A DNA stretch of 64,000 nt from Streptomyces sp. NBC_00443 (GTDB taxonomy: Bacteria; Actinomycetota; Actinomycetes; Streptomycetales; Streptomycetaceae): assembly GCF_036014175.1 (NCBI RefSeq), contig NZ_CP107917.1, forward strand, positions 1,302,001 through 1,366,000. The letters run 5' to 3'. Below the pieces are notes generated by a model. The model was not told where the DNA came from. It was given only the letters and a program-made list of their open reading frames with translations, and searched no databases. Both the position numbers and the translations under genes were made by a program. Every line of letters begins with the position of its first letter. Position 1 is the stretch's first letter. Shown piece after piece: positions 1-9,132 of the stretch.

Positions 1-50
1 CGAGATTGCTCGTCGAACCCCCTGGCACCCACGAGGCGCTCACGAGGCAC

Positions 51-974
51 TCACGCCAGCAGATCCACCCGCCGCCCGAGACCCTCCCGCCGCGCCGCCC
101 GATACGCCAGCCAGCTCAACGCCAGGTCCTGCCAGGGCAGCCCGACGGGCGCGTAGACGGTACGGCTCTCGGCGCTCACGCGTCCCGGATGTTCACCCCG
201 CACCACCTCGCCCAACGTCGCGTCGGCGGTCCCGCCCTGGGCCAAGGCGCCCATGGTCATCGCGAGTTCACGGTCGTCGACCACGACCGTCGCGGCCTCC
301 AGCAGATCGGCTGCCAGCTCCGCCTTGCCCGGCTCGTCGGCTCCCAGGCTCGTGAAGTGCTGTCCTCTTCTGGCGTCCGCCAGGTGCAGCAGCGGCTTTC
401 TCGACCAGGTGGCCGACAGGACGACGTCGGCAGCGGCGGCAACCTCCGCCGCGGAGGACGCCACGCGCCCGCCGTGCCGCCCTGCGAACGCCTCGGCGCG
501 GTCGGCGGACGTGTCGTGGACGACCAGGGCGCTGCGAGGCCGTAGCGCTGCGAGCCCTCGCACCACCAACTCGGCCTGGGCCCCCGCCCCGATCACCCCC
601 ACCGCCTGCCCCGGTCCGGCGAGGAGATCCGTCCCCAAGGCCGCCGCCAGCCCCGTACGCCACGCCGTCACCGTGGCCGAGTCCAGCAGCGCCAGCAACT
701 CGCCGTCCTGCCCGCTGTGCAGGCAGATCACTCCGCGCAACGCCGGTTGCGCGCCCGGGAACTTGGCGTTGACCTTCACCGTGTACGCCTCGATGCCCGG
801 CAGCAGGCCGGGGATCAGCGCGGTGGCCGTGCCGGGGAACGGCAGGTCGGTCCGCACCCGTTGCCCGGCGACGGGGACGGCGTCCGCGGTCCGGAACCCC
901 TCCCGCAGGGCGGCCAGACAGGCCCCCGGCTCCAGTACGGACTCCAGATCACCACGCGTCAGTACAAGTGTCAC
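51..974 (-). CDS. Ornithine cyclodeaminase / mu-crystallin family protein
   Basis: A 307-residue protein of the ornithine cyclodeaminase/mu-crystallin family, NAD(P)-dependent enzymes that include ornithine cyclodeaminase, alanine dehydrogenase and pyrroline-2-carboxylate reductase. The dinucleotide-binding region reads GQAVGVIGAGAQAELVVRGL near residues 124-143. It is preceded by TVTAWRTGLAAALG, the conserved family segment. The GTG start at 974 lies 14 bases after the laccase stop, so the two genes may share a transcript. The substrate cannot be told from sequence. A pyrroline-2-carboxylate reductase role is conceivable because hydroxyproline genes occur at 50-55 kb, but they are not linked to this gene. 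Confidence 0.85.
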   Translation of the reverse strand: MTLVLTRGDLESVLEPGACLAALREGFRTADAVPVAGQRVRTDLPFPGTATALIPGLLPGIEAYTVKVNAKFPGAQPALRGVICLHSGQDGELLALLDSATVTAWRTGLAAALGTDLLAGPGQAVGVIGAGAQAELVVRGLAALRPRSALVVHDTSADRAEAFAGRHGGRVASSAAEVAAAADVVLSATWSRKPLLHLADARRGQHFTSLGADEPGKAELAADLLEAATVVVDDRELAMTMGALAQGGTADATLGEVVRGEHPGRVSAESRTVYAPVGLPWQDLALSWLAYRAARREGLGRRVDLLA

Positions 975-988
975 CCGTACATGATGCG

Positions 989-2005
989 TCAGTGCTCGTG
1001 CGCGGACCCGGAGGCCGGCTCATGACCGTGGTCGTGCGGGTCGTATCCCGGGATCGTCCCGTCCGTCTTCTTCACCAGGAACAGTCCCACCATCCCCATG
1101 TCCGAGTGGCTCTGCACATGGCAGTGGTACATCCACGCGCCCGCGCCGACCCCCTCCCCCGCGATCACCTGGAAGCCGAAGGAGTCCGCCGGGCCCACGA
1201 TCTTGTTGTCGATGACCTGGCTGGGGTCGTCCGGGCCGGTGAGCATGCCCGTGCGGTTGTCCGCCCAGCGGTGACCGTGCATGTGGAAGGTGTGGTAGTA
1301 CTCGCCGTGCGTGATCATCACGAACTCGACGCGATCGCCCACCGTGGCCTCGAAGTCGGGGCCGGTGTGCGCGGGCTTGTTGTTGATGAGCATGTCGTTG
1401 AAGACGATCGTGTGGGTCGCGTCGGGCAGGACGTCCCCCTTGCGCCGGACGATCACCGGCCCGTAGAGGCCCTTGCGGATGCCGCCGGTGCCGTGCTCGG
1501 TGCCGACGACGTGGTCGTGGTAGTGCCAGTAACCGGCGCTGCCCGCCCGCCAGGTGCCGTCCTTGCGGCGGCCGGGGGCGTGGGTGCGCCAGGTGTAGGT
1601 ACGGGTGCCGCCGGGCTCCACGTCGCTCTTGTTGAGCTTCGTGCCGTCGCTGGTGATCTCGTAGTCGAGGCCGTGGACGTGCAGGCTCACCGGCACGTCC
1701 ATCGTGTTCTCGAACTCGATGTGCGCGGTGTCGCCCTCGTTGAGCTCGATCAGCGGGCCCGGGATGGTCGCCTTGCCCTTCTCGAAGCCGTAGCCCATCT
1801 GCCCGTCGGCGAGTTTCTCGGCGTACAGCTTGAGGTGCCTGACCTCGCCGCCGGCCGGGGCGGTCTTCGCCGGCGCGTCGGCGCTCGCGGCCTCGGGCAC
1901 CTGCCCGAGCGACAACGATGTCGCGACGGTCGCGCCACCGAGCAGGACGCGTCTGTTGAAGGTGCGCCTGTCGAAGCCACGTCTGGTGAAGCTGCCTTCG
2001 CTCAT
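989..2005 (-). CDS. Two-domain (small) laccase, multicopper oxidase
   Basis: A 338-residue secreted multicopper oxidase of the Streptomyces small-laccase type. Such enzymes have only two cupredoxin domains and act as trimers, oxidising phenols with reduction of O2 to water. The N-terminus holds twin-arginine motifs ([17 protein letters not shown]) followed by a hydrophobic stretch, which indicates Tat export. Copper ligands are visible as [21 protein letters not shown] and [13 protein letters not shown] (T1 Cys, His and Met). The tail is His-rich (HDHGHEP...HEH). The ATG at 2005 has a GGGGAG ribosome site. The gene is transcribed away from the ThuA-dehydrogenase gene and toward the cyclodeaminase-like gene. 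Oxidation of lignin-like phenols would fit the aromatic catabolism genes nearby. Confidence 0.93.
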   Translation of the reverse strand: MSEGSFTRRGFDRRTFNRRVLLGGATVATSLSLGQVPEAASADAPAKTAPAGGEVRHLKLYAEKLADGQMGYGFEKGKATIPGPLIELNEGDTAHIEFENTMDVPVSLHVHGLDYEITSDGTKLNKSDVEPGGTRTYTWRTHAPGRRKDGTWRAGSAGYWHYHDHVVGTEHGTGGIRKGLYGPVIVRRKGDVLPDATHTIVFNDMLINNKPAHTGPDFEATVGDRVEFVMITHGEYYHTFHMHGHRWADNRTGMLTGPDDPSQVIDNKIVGPADSFGFQVIAGEGVGAGAWMYHCHVQSHSDMGMVGLFLVKKTDGTIPGYDPHDHGHEPASGSAHEH

Positions 2006-2120
2006 GCCGAACTCCCCACGGCGTTACGGAAATTACGGGGGTGAACCGCTGAGACGGTACCGGTCGATCTCGCGTTTATCCACACTCAGGACAAAGTTGG
2101 CCCCAGTACGGCCGTAGGTA

Positions 2121-2149
2121 TTGGCGAGGCGTTCAAAGGGGTCTAGCTT
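2121..2149 (+). promoter_or_regulatory. Candidate sigma70-type promoter for the secreted dehydrogenase gene
   Basis: TTGGCG at 2121-2126 and TAGCTT at 2144-2149 are separated by 17 bases, a good fit to the vegetative Streptomyces promoter. The start codon used, ATG at 2184, lies about 35 bases downstream with GGAGG at 2174-2178. This explains why the upstream in-frame TTG at 2121 is not taken as the start. Confidence 0.45.
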
Positions 2150-2183
2150 CCTTGTCGCTGTTGCTGTGACCGTGGAGGTGCCC

Positions 2184-4661
2184 ATGCACGTGCGAGGGTT
2201 GAGCACGACCAGACAGACCTGGGTGGCCACTGTGACCGCCGGGATCGTCGCCGCCGGGCTGATGTCCGCCCCGGCAGCCGACGCACGCCCGGCCCCGGAG
2301 CCACCCCTGACAACGATGTCCATCAAGTCGCCCCCAGGCGGCGCGAATGTACGAGTGCTCATCTTCTATGGGTCCGCGGCCGGCGGCGAGGAGTCGCCCG
2401 TGGTGAACGCCGGCATCGGGGCGATCGAGAAGATCGGCCTGTCGGGCCCGGCCGACCAGCGCTTCAAGACCGAGGCCACGAACGACGCCTCGGTCTTCAC
2501 CAATGAGACCAAGCTGGGCCGCTTCAACACGATCGTGTTCCTGACCGGCGGCGGCGACGTCCTCGACCCCGAGCAGGAGGCGGGCCTGGAGGCCTACATG
2601 GAAGCGGGCGGCGGTTTCGTCGGCGTCCATGACGCGGCCCGTGCCGAGCCGTACTCGGACTGGTTCACCGGCCTGGTCGGCGCCCGCCCGGCGGCCGGCG
2701 GCCCGACGAATGTGCAGCGGGCCGTCGTTGAGGTCGGTGATCGGCAGCACCCGGCCTCCAAGGAGCTGCCGGTGCAGTGGAAACGGCCGGACAAGTGGCT
2801 GAACTGGGCGAAGAACCCGTCGGGCGCGGTGCACACGGTCGCCCGGGTCCGGGAGTCCTCGTACCAGCCGGGCACCGGCGCCAACGGCTGGGACCACCCG
2901 GTGAGTTGGTGCCGTGACTACGACGGCGGCCGCTCCTTCTACACGGGTATGGGCGGCACGGCGTCGTCGTACGACGAGACCGACTTCCGGACCCATCTGC
3001 GCGGTGCCCTGCTGTGGACGACGCGGCTGGTCCAGGCCGACTGCAAGGCCACGATCACCGGCAACTACAAGGCCGAGCGGCTCACCCAGCCCAACCAGCC
3101 CGGCCAGAACGACCAGATCGGCGAGCCGCACGGCCTGGTCACCGCTCCCGACGGCCGTGTGCTCTACATCGGCCGGGGCGGCGCCGACTCCTCCCAGCCG
3201 GTCGTCACCGACTGGAACAACCCGGAGATCGGCAAGGGCAAGGGCGAGATCCACGTCTACGACCCGAGGACCAAGAAGGTCACCCTGGCCGGGGCGCTCA
3301 CGGTCTTCGGCAACAAGGGCGGCGGCGACGAGCTGATCAAGGTGGAGGAGGGGCTCCTCGGCATCGAGCTCGATCCACGCTTCGAGGACAACGGCTGGGT
3401 GTATCTGCACTACACCCCGCACTCCCAGCTCAACCGCGACACGAGGATGGCCGAGCGGCGCGTCTCCCGCTTCACGCTCGACCTCGCCACCGACAAGCTC
3501 GACCTGAGCAGTGAGAAGGTCCTGCTCAAGTGGCCGGTGCAGGTGCACAGTTGCTGTCACTCGGGCGGCGGGATGGCCTGGGACTCCAAGGGCAACCTGT
3601 ACATCGCGACCGGCGACAACAACTCCAGTGGCTTCAGCGGCGGTTACTCGGGCAACAACCCCGAGCCCAACTACAAGGGCGTGTCCTTCGCCGACGCGCG
3701 CCGCACCGCCGGTAACACCAACAACCTCAACGGCAAGATCCTGCGCATCCACCCGGAGCCGGACGGCACGTACACCCTGCCGGAGGGCAACCTCTTCACG
3801 GGCCGGGAGACCGACGAGGGCGGCGGCAAGACACGCGGCGAGATCTACGTGATGGGCGTCAGGAACCCCGCCCGCATCTCCGTCGACAAGCAGACGGACG
3901 TCCTGTACGCGGGCTGGGTCGGCCCGGACGCGGGTGCGCCCTCGACGACCTGGGGTCCGGCCAAGTACGACACCTTCGCCGTCATCACCAAGGCGAGCAA
4001 CCGCGGCTGGCCGTACTGCATGGGCAACAAGCAGCCCTACCGGGACCGCAATCTGCCCGACCCGACGAAGCCACTGGGCTGGTACGACTGCGACCAGCCG
4101 AAGAACGAGTCGCCGAACAACGACGGCCTCGTCAACCTCCCGCCGGTCACCGGCAACAACATCTGGTACTCACCCCAGGGCGGCGCGCCGGACTTCCCGC
4201 GTGACGCGAACGGCGTCCCCTCGTACAAGCAGGAGGAGGCCACCTACGCGCTCCCGTGGCTCAAGGGCGGTGGCCAGGCCGCGATGAACGGGCCGGTCTA
4301 CCGGTACGACGCGGCGAGCGCCGGTGACACCAAGTGGCCGGCCTACTGGGACGGCAAGTGGTTCGTCGGCGACTTCTACGACGCCGACCAGCCGCGCAAC
4401 GCGGTGATCACCGACCCGAAGACACACGGTGACGGCGGCCTGCCGATTCACTCGGAGTCGCTGAAGAAGATCGTGCCGATCGGCAACGACGGCATCAAGA
4501 ACCTCATGGACTGGAAGTTCGGCCCGGACGGCGTGCTGTACGTGCTCGACTACGGCCGCGGCTTCTTCACCTCGGACGCCAAGTCGGCGCTGTGGCGGGT
4601 CACTTACACGGGCGGCGCTCCGACTCCGGCCGCCGAGCAGCTGGCGAGGGGAGCCCAGTGA
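2184..4661 (+). CDS. Secreted ThuA-domain / PQQ-type sugar dehydrogenase fusion
   Basis: An 825-residue exported protein. Residues 1-34 form a signal peptide ending ADA. Residues about 50-290 are a ThuA-like domain (VRVLIFYG, then GGGFVGVHDAA), related to proteins of trehalose and 3-keto-sugar metabolism. Residues about 300-815 are a glucose/sorbosone dehydrogenase beta-propeller (family GSDH), with motifs LLGIELDPRF, HSGGGMAWDSKGNLYIATGDN and YGRGFF. Such domains oxidise sugars with PQQ. ATG 2184 is preferred because GGAGG lies five bases upstream. The TGA stop overlaps the ATG of the next gene, so the two secreted proteins are probably made together. The substrate is unknown. A role in extracellular oxidation of a sugar or glycoside is inferred from the domains. 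Confidence 0.85.
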   Translation: MHVRGLSTTRQTWVATVTAGIVAAGLMSAPAADARPAPEPPLTTMSIKSPPGGANVRVLIFYGSAAGGEESPVVNAGIGAIEKIGLSGPADQRFKTEATNDASVFTNETKLGRFNTIVFLTGGGDVLDPEQEAGLEAYMEAGGGFVGVHDAARAEPYSDWFTGLVGARPAAGGPTNVQRAVVEVGDRQHPASKELPVQWKRPDKWLNWAKNPSGAVHTVARVRESSYQPGTGANGWDHPVSWCRDYDGGRSFYTGMGGTASSYDETDFRTHLRGALLWTTRLVQADCKATITGNYKAERLTQPNQPGQNDQIGEPHGLVTAPDGRVLYIGRGGADSSQPVVTDWNNPEIGKGKGEIHVYDPRTKKVTLAGALTVFGNKGGGDELIKVEEGLLGIELDPRFEDNGWVYLHYTPHSQLNRDTRMAERRVSRFTLDLATDKLDLSSEKVLLKWPVQVHSCCHSGGGMAWDSKGNLYIATGDNNSSGFSGGYSGNNPEPNYKGVSFADARRTAGNTNNLNGKILRIHPEPDGTYTLPEGNLFTGRETDEGGGKTRGEIYVMGVRNPARISVDKQTDVLYAGWVGPDAGAPSTTWGPAKYDTFAVITKASNRGWPYCMGNKQPYRDRNLPDPTKPLGWYDCDQPKNESPNNDGLVNLPPVTGNNIWYSPQGGAPDFPRDANGVPSYKQEEATYALPWLKGGGQAAMNGPVYRYDAASAGDTKWPAYWDGKWFVGDFYDADQPRNAVITDPKTHGDGGLPIHSESLKKIVPIGNDGIKNLMDWKFGPDGVLYVLDYGRGFFTSDAKSALWRVTYTGGAPTPAAEQLARGAQ

Positions 4662-6883
4662 TGATGCGAAGCAGTCCACCTCGGCGAAGAGTCTGGGCGG
4701 CCCTGTTGGCCGTGCTGCTGGTGATGCTGGGGCTGCAGTCCGTCCCCGCCGTCGGGCGGCCCGAGTCCCCGTCCGCGAACGCTGCCGCCGCCCAGACGCT
4801 CACCTGGACGGCCGGCGACGACATCTCGAAGTACGCGTCGGCGCCCGCGACGGCGGTCGCCGGCACGACGACGATCGTCTTCGAGAACAGCACGGCGACC
4901 GGCAACACCACCGGGATGCCGCACACGTTGACGTTCGACACCTCCGACCCCGAGTTCAACAACGACGTCCAGCTCAACATCCTCGCCAATCCGAACGACG
5001 ACCAGGGCGGCAAGCACACCGCCGAGGTCACGCTCACCCCCGGCCGCTACCGCTACTACTGCACGATCCCCGGACACGGGCAGATGCAGGGCATCCTCGT
5101 GGTGACCGAGGGCAGCGGCGAGGACACGACGGCACCTCAGGCGTCGGCGCACGTCAGCGGGACGCAGAACGCGCAGGGTCAGTACGTCGGTTCGGCGAGC
5201 GTGGCGATCCACGCCACCGACGAGGAGGGCGGCTCCGGGCTCGACCGCACCGAGTACGCGGTCGGCGACGCGGGCGCCTGGCAGCCGTACACCGCACCGG
5301 TCGTCGTCGACCAGGTCGGCGACCACAAGATCCGCTACCGGGCCTTCGACAAGGCGGGGAACGTCTCGGCGGAGAAGAGCGCCCAGTTCACGGTCGTCCC
5401 GCCGCCGACCGACGACACGACGGTGCCGGAGACCTCGGCGACCGTCAGCGGCGAGCAGAACCCCGACGGCACGTACATCGACATGGCGACCGTCACCGTC
5501 TCCGCCTCCGACACCGGTTCCGGCGTCAACACCATCGAGTACGCGATCGGCGACGGCGCCTGGCAGCCGTACACCGCGCCCGTGATGGTGCACGAGGTCG
5601 GCGCTCATGAGGTGCGTTACCGGGCGACCGACAAGGCGGGGAACGTCGCCGCCGAGAAGAACGTGCAGTTCACGGTCGTGGCGGCGCCCCAGCCGGACAC
5701 TACGGCGCCGGTGACGGGCGTGACCGTCGAGGGCACGAAGAACTCCGACGGGGCGTACATCGGCAATGCCAAGGTGACCGTCACGGCGACCGACGAGCAC
5801 CACGGCTCGGGTGTCGACCGGATCGAGTACTCGATCGACGGCGGGCCGTACCTGGCGTACGGCACCCCGGTGGTCGTCGACCGGGCCGGCACCCACACGC
5901 TCGGCTACCGGGCGACGGACAAGGCGGGTAACACCTCCACCGCCCGCACGGTGACCTTCACCGTGGTGGCCGGCCAGGTCCCCGCCCCCAACTGCCCGGA
6001 GTTCGACGAGCGGTTGACGGTGATCGTCGGCACGGTCGACTCGGGTGTCCCGAACCGGCTCACCAACAGCCGGTGCCGGATCAACGAGTTGATCGAGGAC
6101 GAGAAGGAGTGGACGTCCCACGCGCTGTTCCTCAAGCACGTGACGACGGTCCTGGACAAGCTCCTCAAGGAAGGGGTCGTCGACCAGCGCGAGTACAACG
6201 CCGTCCGCAAGGCGGCCCGGCAGTCCGGGATCGGCAAGCCCGGCCAGACCGAGGGCTACCGCACGATCCTCGACGGCACCGCGGGATCGTTCGCCAAGTG
6301 GCAGCAGGTGGGCGGTGGTTCGTTCGCGCAGAACGCCGACGGCTCGATCACGAGCGGCACCAGCAAGGCGGGCCTGGGCATGCTGTGGTTCCCCGAGCGG
6401 AAGTACGGTGACTTCTCGCTCAAGCTCCAGTGGCGCGACGACGCTCCGGGCACCGGCAACGCCAACTCCGGTGTCTTCGTCCGCTTCCCGTGGGTCCACG
6501 ACCACTCCGAGGAGTCGCGGCCGGAGTGGGTCGCCATCAAGTACGGGCACGAGGTGCAGGTGCTCGACCGTCCTGACGGCGACATGTACAAGACGGGCTC
6601 GGTCTACGGCTTCGACCGGGTGGGGCTCGCCGGCGCCGGCGTCACCCAGAAGGGCACGTGGAACGACTACGAGATCCGCGTGGTCGACCAGCACTACTCC
6701 GTCTACCGCAACGGCGTGCTGATCAACGAGTTCGACAACACCGGCGGCCAGGACTTCGTCCCGCCCCGCTCGGACGACCCGGGCACGGACGGGCGCCGGT
6801 TCGCCTCCGGCTACGTCGGACTCCAGGTGCACGGCACCACGGACGTGGTCTCGTACCGCGACATCCGGATCAAGGAGCTGTAG
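4661..6883 (+). CDS. Secreted cupredoxin - Ig-like repeats - DUF1080 protein
   Basis: A 740-residue secreted modular protein. A signal peptide occupies about residues 1-43. A plastocyanin-like cupredoxin domain follows (about 48-150), with visible copper ligands His88, Cys134, His139 and Met142. Three Ig-like/OmpL47-type repeats span about 155-440, each starting DTT and carrying EYA or EYS...YRA(T/F)DKAGN. An unassigned linker with two cysteines follows. The C-terminal 190 residues are DUF1080, a concanavalin-like fold now linked to 3-keto-disaccharide hydrolysis. ATG 4661 overlaps the upstream TGA, and GAGGGGAG precedes it. The cupredoxin could take electrons from the neighbouring dehydrogenase while DUF1080 acts on the oxidised sugar. 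That pairing is inference. Confidence 0.85.
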   Translation: MMRSSPPRRRVWAALLAVLLVMLGLQSVPAVGRPESPSANAAAAQTLTWTAGDDISKYASAPATAVAGTTTIVFENSTATGNTTGMPHTLTFDTSDPEFNNDVQLNILANPNDDQGGKHTAEVTLTPGRYRYYCTIPGHGQMQGILVVTEGSGEDTTAPQASAHVSGTQNAQGQYVGSASVAIHATDEEGGSGLDRTEYAVGDAGAWQPYTAPVVVDQVGDHKIRYRAFDKAGNVSAEKSAQFTVVPPPTDDTTVPETSATVSGEQNPDGTYIDMATVTVSASDTGSGVNTIEYAIGDGAWQPYTAPVMVHEVGAHEVRYRATDKAGNVAAEKNVQFTVVAAPQPDTTAPVTGVTVEGTKNSDGAYIGNAKVTVTATDEHHGSGVDRIEYSIDGGPYLAYGTPVVVDRAGTHTLGYRATDKAGNTSTARTVTFTVVAGQVPAPNCPEFDERLTVIVGTVDSGVPNRLTNSRCRINELIEDEKEWTSHALFLKHVTTVLDKLLKEGVVDQREYNAVRKAARQSGIGKPGQTEGYRTILDGTAGSFAKWQQVGGGSFAQNADGSITSGTSKAGLGMLWFPERKYGDFSLKLQWRDDAPGTGNANSGVFVRFPWVHDHSEESRPEWVAIKYGHEVQVLDRPDGDMYKTGSVYGFDRVGLAGAGVTQKGTWNDYEIRVVDQHYSVYRNGVLINEFDNTGGQDFVPPRSDDPGTDGRRFASGYVGLQVHGTTDVVSYRDIRIKEL
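5123..5971 (+). repeat. Three tandem Ig-like modules (about 282-291 bp each)
   Basis: Modules begin at 5123, 5414 and 5696. They share codons for DTT, GSG, EYA or EYS, WQPYTAP (first two) and DKAGN. They are divergent at DNA level, as expected for an old domain duplication within the cupredoxin-DUF1080 gene. Confidence 0.8.
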
Positions 6884-6914
6884 ATCAAGAAGGCGTAGAT
6901 CAACACGCTGTGGT

Positions 6915-7967
6915 TCAAGGAGCGGTTGGCTCCGAGGGAGGCGCCTCCGACGGGGGCGCCTCCTTCTTCGCGCGGCTCGGCTGCACCCTCTTCGGCTCGC
7001 CCGGCATCTTCGGATACTCGGGCGGGTACGGCAGATCGCCGAGTCCGTGGTCGCGTTCGTCCTTGTTGGCCAGCTCCAGCAGTGCGTCCAGCGAGAAGCG
7101 GTGATCGTCCATGTCCGCGTGCACGTCGCCGAGTTCGGCGAAGCGCGCGGGCATGGTCACGAGGTCGAAGTCCTGGGGGTGCACCTCGCCCACCTCCTCC
7201 CAGCGCAGGGGCGCCGAGACCGGGGCGTGCGGGCGGGGCCGTACGGAGTAGGCGGAGGCGATCGTGCGGTCGCGGGCCGTCTGGTTGTAGTCGATGAAGA
7301 TGCGCTCGCCCCGCTCCTCCTTCCACCACTTGATCGTCGCGTGCTCCGGCATCCGGCGCTCCATCTCCCGGCCGACCGCGATGGCGGCGCGCCGGACCTG
7401 GGTGAAGGTCCAGCGCGGCTCGATGGGCACGAAGACATGCAGGCCGCGCCCGCCGGAGGTCTTGGGCCAGCCGCGCAGGCCGCCGAACTCATCGAGCACG
7501 GCGCGCAGTTCATGGGCGGCGCGGGCGGCGTCGTCGAAGTCGGTGCCGGGCTGCGGGTCGAGGTCGATGCGCAGTTCGTCGGGGCTGTCGACGTCGTCGC
7601 GGCGGACCGGCCAGGGGTGGAAGGTGAGCGTGCCGTACTGGGCGGCCCACAGGACCGCGGCCTCCTCGGTGGGGCACATCTCGTCGGCGCTGCGGCCGCT
7701 GGGGAAGGTGATGTGGGCGGTGGGGATCCAGTCGGGCATGCTCTTGGGCGCCCGCTTCTGGTAGAACCACTCGCCGGTCACCCCGTCCGGGTAGCGCTCC
7801 AGGGTGGTGGGCCGGTTGCGCAGGGCGCGCAGGATGCCGGGACCGACGGCGATGTAGTAGCGGGCGAGGTCCAGCTTGGTGAAGCCGCGCTCGGGGAAGA
7901 AGACCTTGCCCGGGTTGGACAGGCGCACGGTCCGGCCGCCCGCTTCCAGTTCCACCGCTTCGCCCAT
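6915..7967 (-). CDS. LigD-type DNA polymerase/primase domain protein
   Basis: A 350-residue stand-alone polymerase domain of the LigD/archaeo-eukaryotic primase type. In bacterial non-homologous end joining it fills or extends broken ends, often with ribonucleotides. Recognisable segments are LSNPGKVFFPERG near the start, the DELRIDLDPQPG metal-binding aspartates, and KTSGGRGLHVFVPI. The C-terminus is a short low-complexity tail with repeated APPSE. The ATG at 7967 is chosen because homology begins immediately (MGEAVELE). The much longer upstream open frame only mirrors the ligase gene. It diverges from the DNA ligase gene across 75 bases, so the two share a regulatory region. No Ku gene is present in the window. 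Confidence 0.9.
   Translation of the reverse strand: MGEAVELEAGGRTVRLSNPGKVFFPERGFTKLDLARYYIAVGPGILRALRNRPTTLERYPDGVTGEWFYQKRAPKSMPDWIPTAHITFPSGRSADEMCPTEEAAVLWAAQYGTLTFHPWPVRRDDVDSPDELRIDLDPQPGTDFDDAARAAHELRAVLDEFGGLRGWPKTSGGRGLHVFVPIEPRWTFTQVRRAAIAVGREMERRMPEHATIKWWKEERGERIFIDYNQTARDRTIASAYSVRPRPHAPVSAPLRWEEVGEVHPQDFDLVTMPARFAELGDVHADMDDHRFSLDALLELANKDERDHGLGDLPYPPEYPKMPGEPKRVQPSRAKKEAPPSEAPPSEPTAP
6938..6970. terminator. Candidate hairpin terminator between convergent genes
   Basis: GGAGGCGCC (6938-6946) can pair with GGCGCCTCC (6956-6964), followed by TTCTTC on the + strand. It lies in the last codons of the polymerase gene, just after the DUF1080 gene stop. Confidence 0.45.
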
Positions 7968-8042
7968 GCGAGACACGGTAGGCGCACGGCGCATGCCGCG
8001 CACACTGGGCGGCGGCAGCCGGATGCGAGCAGAATCGTCAGC

Positions 8043-9113
8043 ATGGACCTGCCGGTGATGCCGCCCGTGAAGCCGATGCTCGCCAAGTCGGTGGCGAAGA
8101 TCCCGCCTGGCATGCAGTACGAGGCGAAGTGGGACGGGTTCCGGGCGATCGTGTTCCGCGACCGGGACGAGGTCGAGCTGGGCAGCCGTACTGGCAAGCC
8201 GCTGACCAGGTACTTTCCCGAGCTGGTGGCGGCGTTGAAGGAGCGGCTGCCGGAGCGGTGCGTGCTGGACGGGGAGATCGTGATCGCGCGCGAGGGGCGG
8301 CTGGACTTCGACGCGCTCACCGAGCGCATCCACCCGGCCGACTCCCGGGTGCGGACGCTGGCCGAGCGGACGCCGGCGTCGTTCGTGGCGTTCGACCTGC
8401 TGGCGCTGGCGGACCAGTCGCTCCTCGATGTGCCGCTCGCGGACCGGCGGGCGATGCTGACGACGGCGCTGTCCGGAATGACGGCGCCGGTGCATGTGGC
8501 GCCGGCGACGACCGACGTCGACACGGCCCAGGGGTGGTTCGAGCAGTACGAGGGGGCGGGCCTGGACGGGGTCATCGCGAAGCCCCTCACGCTGCGCTAT
8601 CTCCAGAACGAGCGGGCCATGTTCAAGATCAAGCACGAGCGGACGGCGGACGTCGTCGTCGCGGGCTACCGCCTCCACAAGAGCGGCCCCGTCGTGGGCT
8701 CCCTGCTGCTCGGCCTCAACGACGACCGGGGCGCCCTCCAACACGTGGGCGTGTCGGCCGCGTTCTCCATGAAGCGGCGTGCCGAGCTGATCGAGGAGCT
8801 GGAGCCGCTGCGCATGGCGGATGCCGCGGGGCATCCGTGGGCGGCCTGGGCCGACGAGGCGGCCCACGAGTCGGCGCGGCTGCCGGGCGCGCCGAGCCGC
8901 TGGTCGGGCAAGAAGGATCTGTCCTGGGTGCCGCTCAGGCCGGAGTGGGTGGCTGAGGTGGCGTACGACCACATGGAGAACGGGGCCCGCTTCCGCCACA
9001 CGGCCCGCTTCCGCCGCTGGCGCCCGGACCGCACGCCCGAGAGCTGCACGTACGCGCAGCTGGAGGAGCCGGTGAGCTACGACCTGGCGGAGATCTTCGC
9101 GCCGCAGGCCTGA
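8043..9113 (+). CDS. ATP-dependent DNA ligase (LigC/LigD ligase type)
   Basis: A 356-residue ATP-dependent DNA ligase. The adenylated lysine lies in motif I, YEAKWDGFRA (about residue 24). Other nucleotidyltransferase motifs are LDGEIV (III), FVAFDLL (IIIa), LDGVIAKPL (IV) and FKIKHER (V). An OB-fold domain follows, ending with the RPEWVAEVAYDH segment. It seals nicks in double-stranded DNA and in this arrangement probably works with the divergent polymerase in end joining or repair. The ATG at 8043 sits at the start of homology and 75 bases from the polymerase start. Family length is about 310-360, so it is complete. Confidence 0.92.
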   Translation: MDLPVMPPVKPMLAKSVAKIPPGMQYEAKWDGFRAIVFRDRDEVELGSRTGKPLTRYFPELVAALKERLPERCVLDGEIVIAREGRLDFDALTERIHPADSRVRTLAERTPASFVAFDLLALADQSLLDVPLADRRAMLTTALSGMTAPVHVAPATTDVDTAQGWFEQYEGAGLDGVIAKPLTLRYLQNERAMFKIKHERTADVVVAGYRLHKSGPVVGSLLLGLNDDRGALQHVGVSAAFSMKRRAELIEELEPLRMADAAGHPWAAWADEAAHESARLPGAPSRWSGKKDLSWVPLRPEWVAEVAYDHMENGARFRHTARFRRWRPDRTPESCTYAQLEEPVSYDLAEIFAPQA

Positions 9114-9132
9114 CGGGCGGCGCGAGCCGGAA

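Noticed and set aside
2121..2183. Longer N-terminus for the ThuA-dehydrogenase gene, from TTG 2121
   Set aside because: The TTG falls on a good -35 sequence, and ATG 2184 has a correctly spaced GGAGG followed directly by a signal peptide.
2133..3752. Large antisense open frame opposite the ThuA-dehydrogenase gene
   Set aside because: Low-complexity Arg/Val/Gly composition with no domain. It mirrors the high-GC third positions of the real gene. The same applies to long frames opposite 4604-6832, 12221-14912, 47502-48602 and others.
5123..5971. CRISPR-like repeats
   Set aside because: Repeats are about 280 bp, divergent and in frame; they are protein domains.
7968..8999. Upstream extension of the polymerase gene
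   Set aside because: The extra frame is antisense to the ligase gene. Homology starts at ATG 7967.
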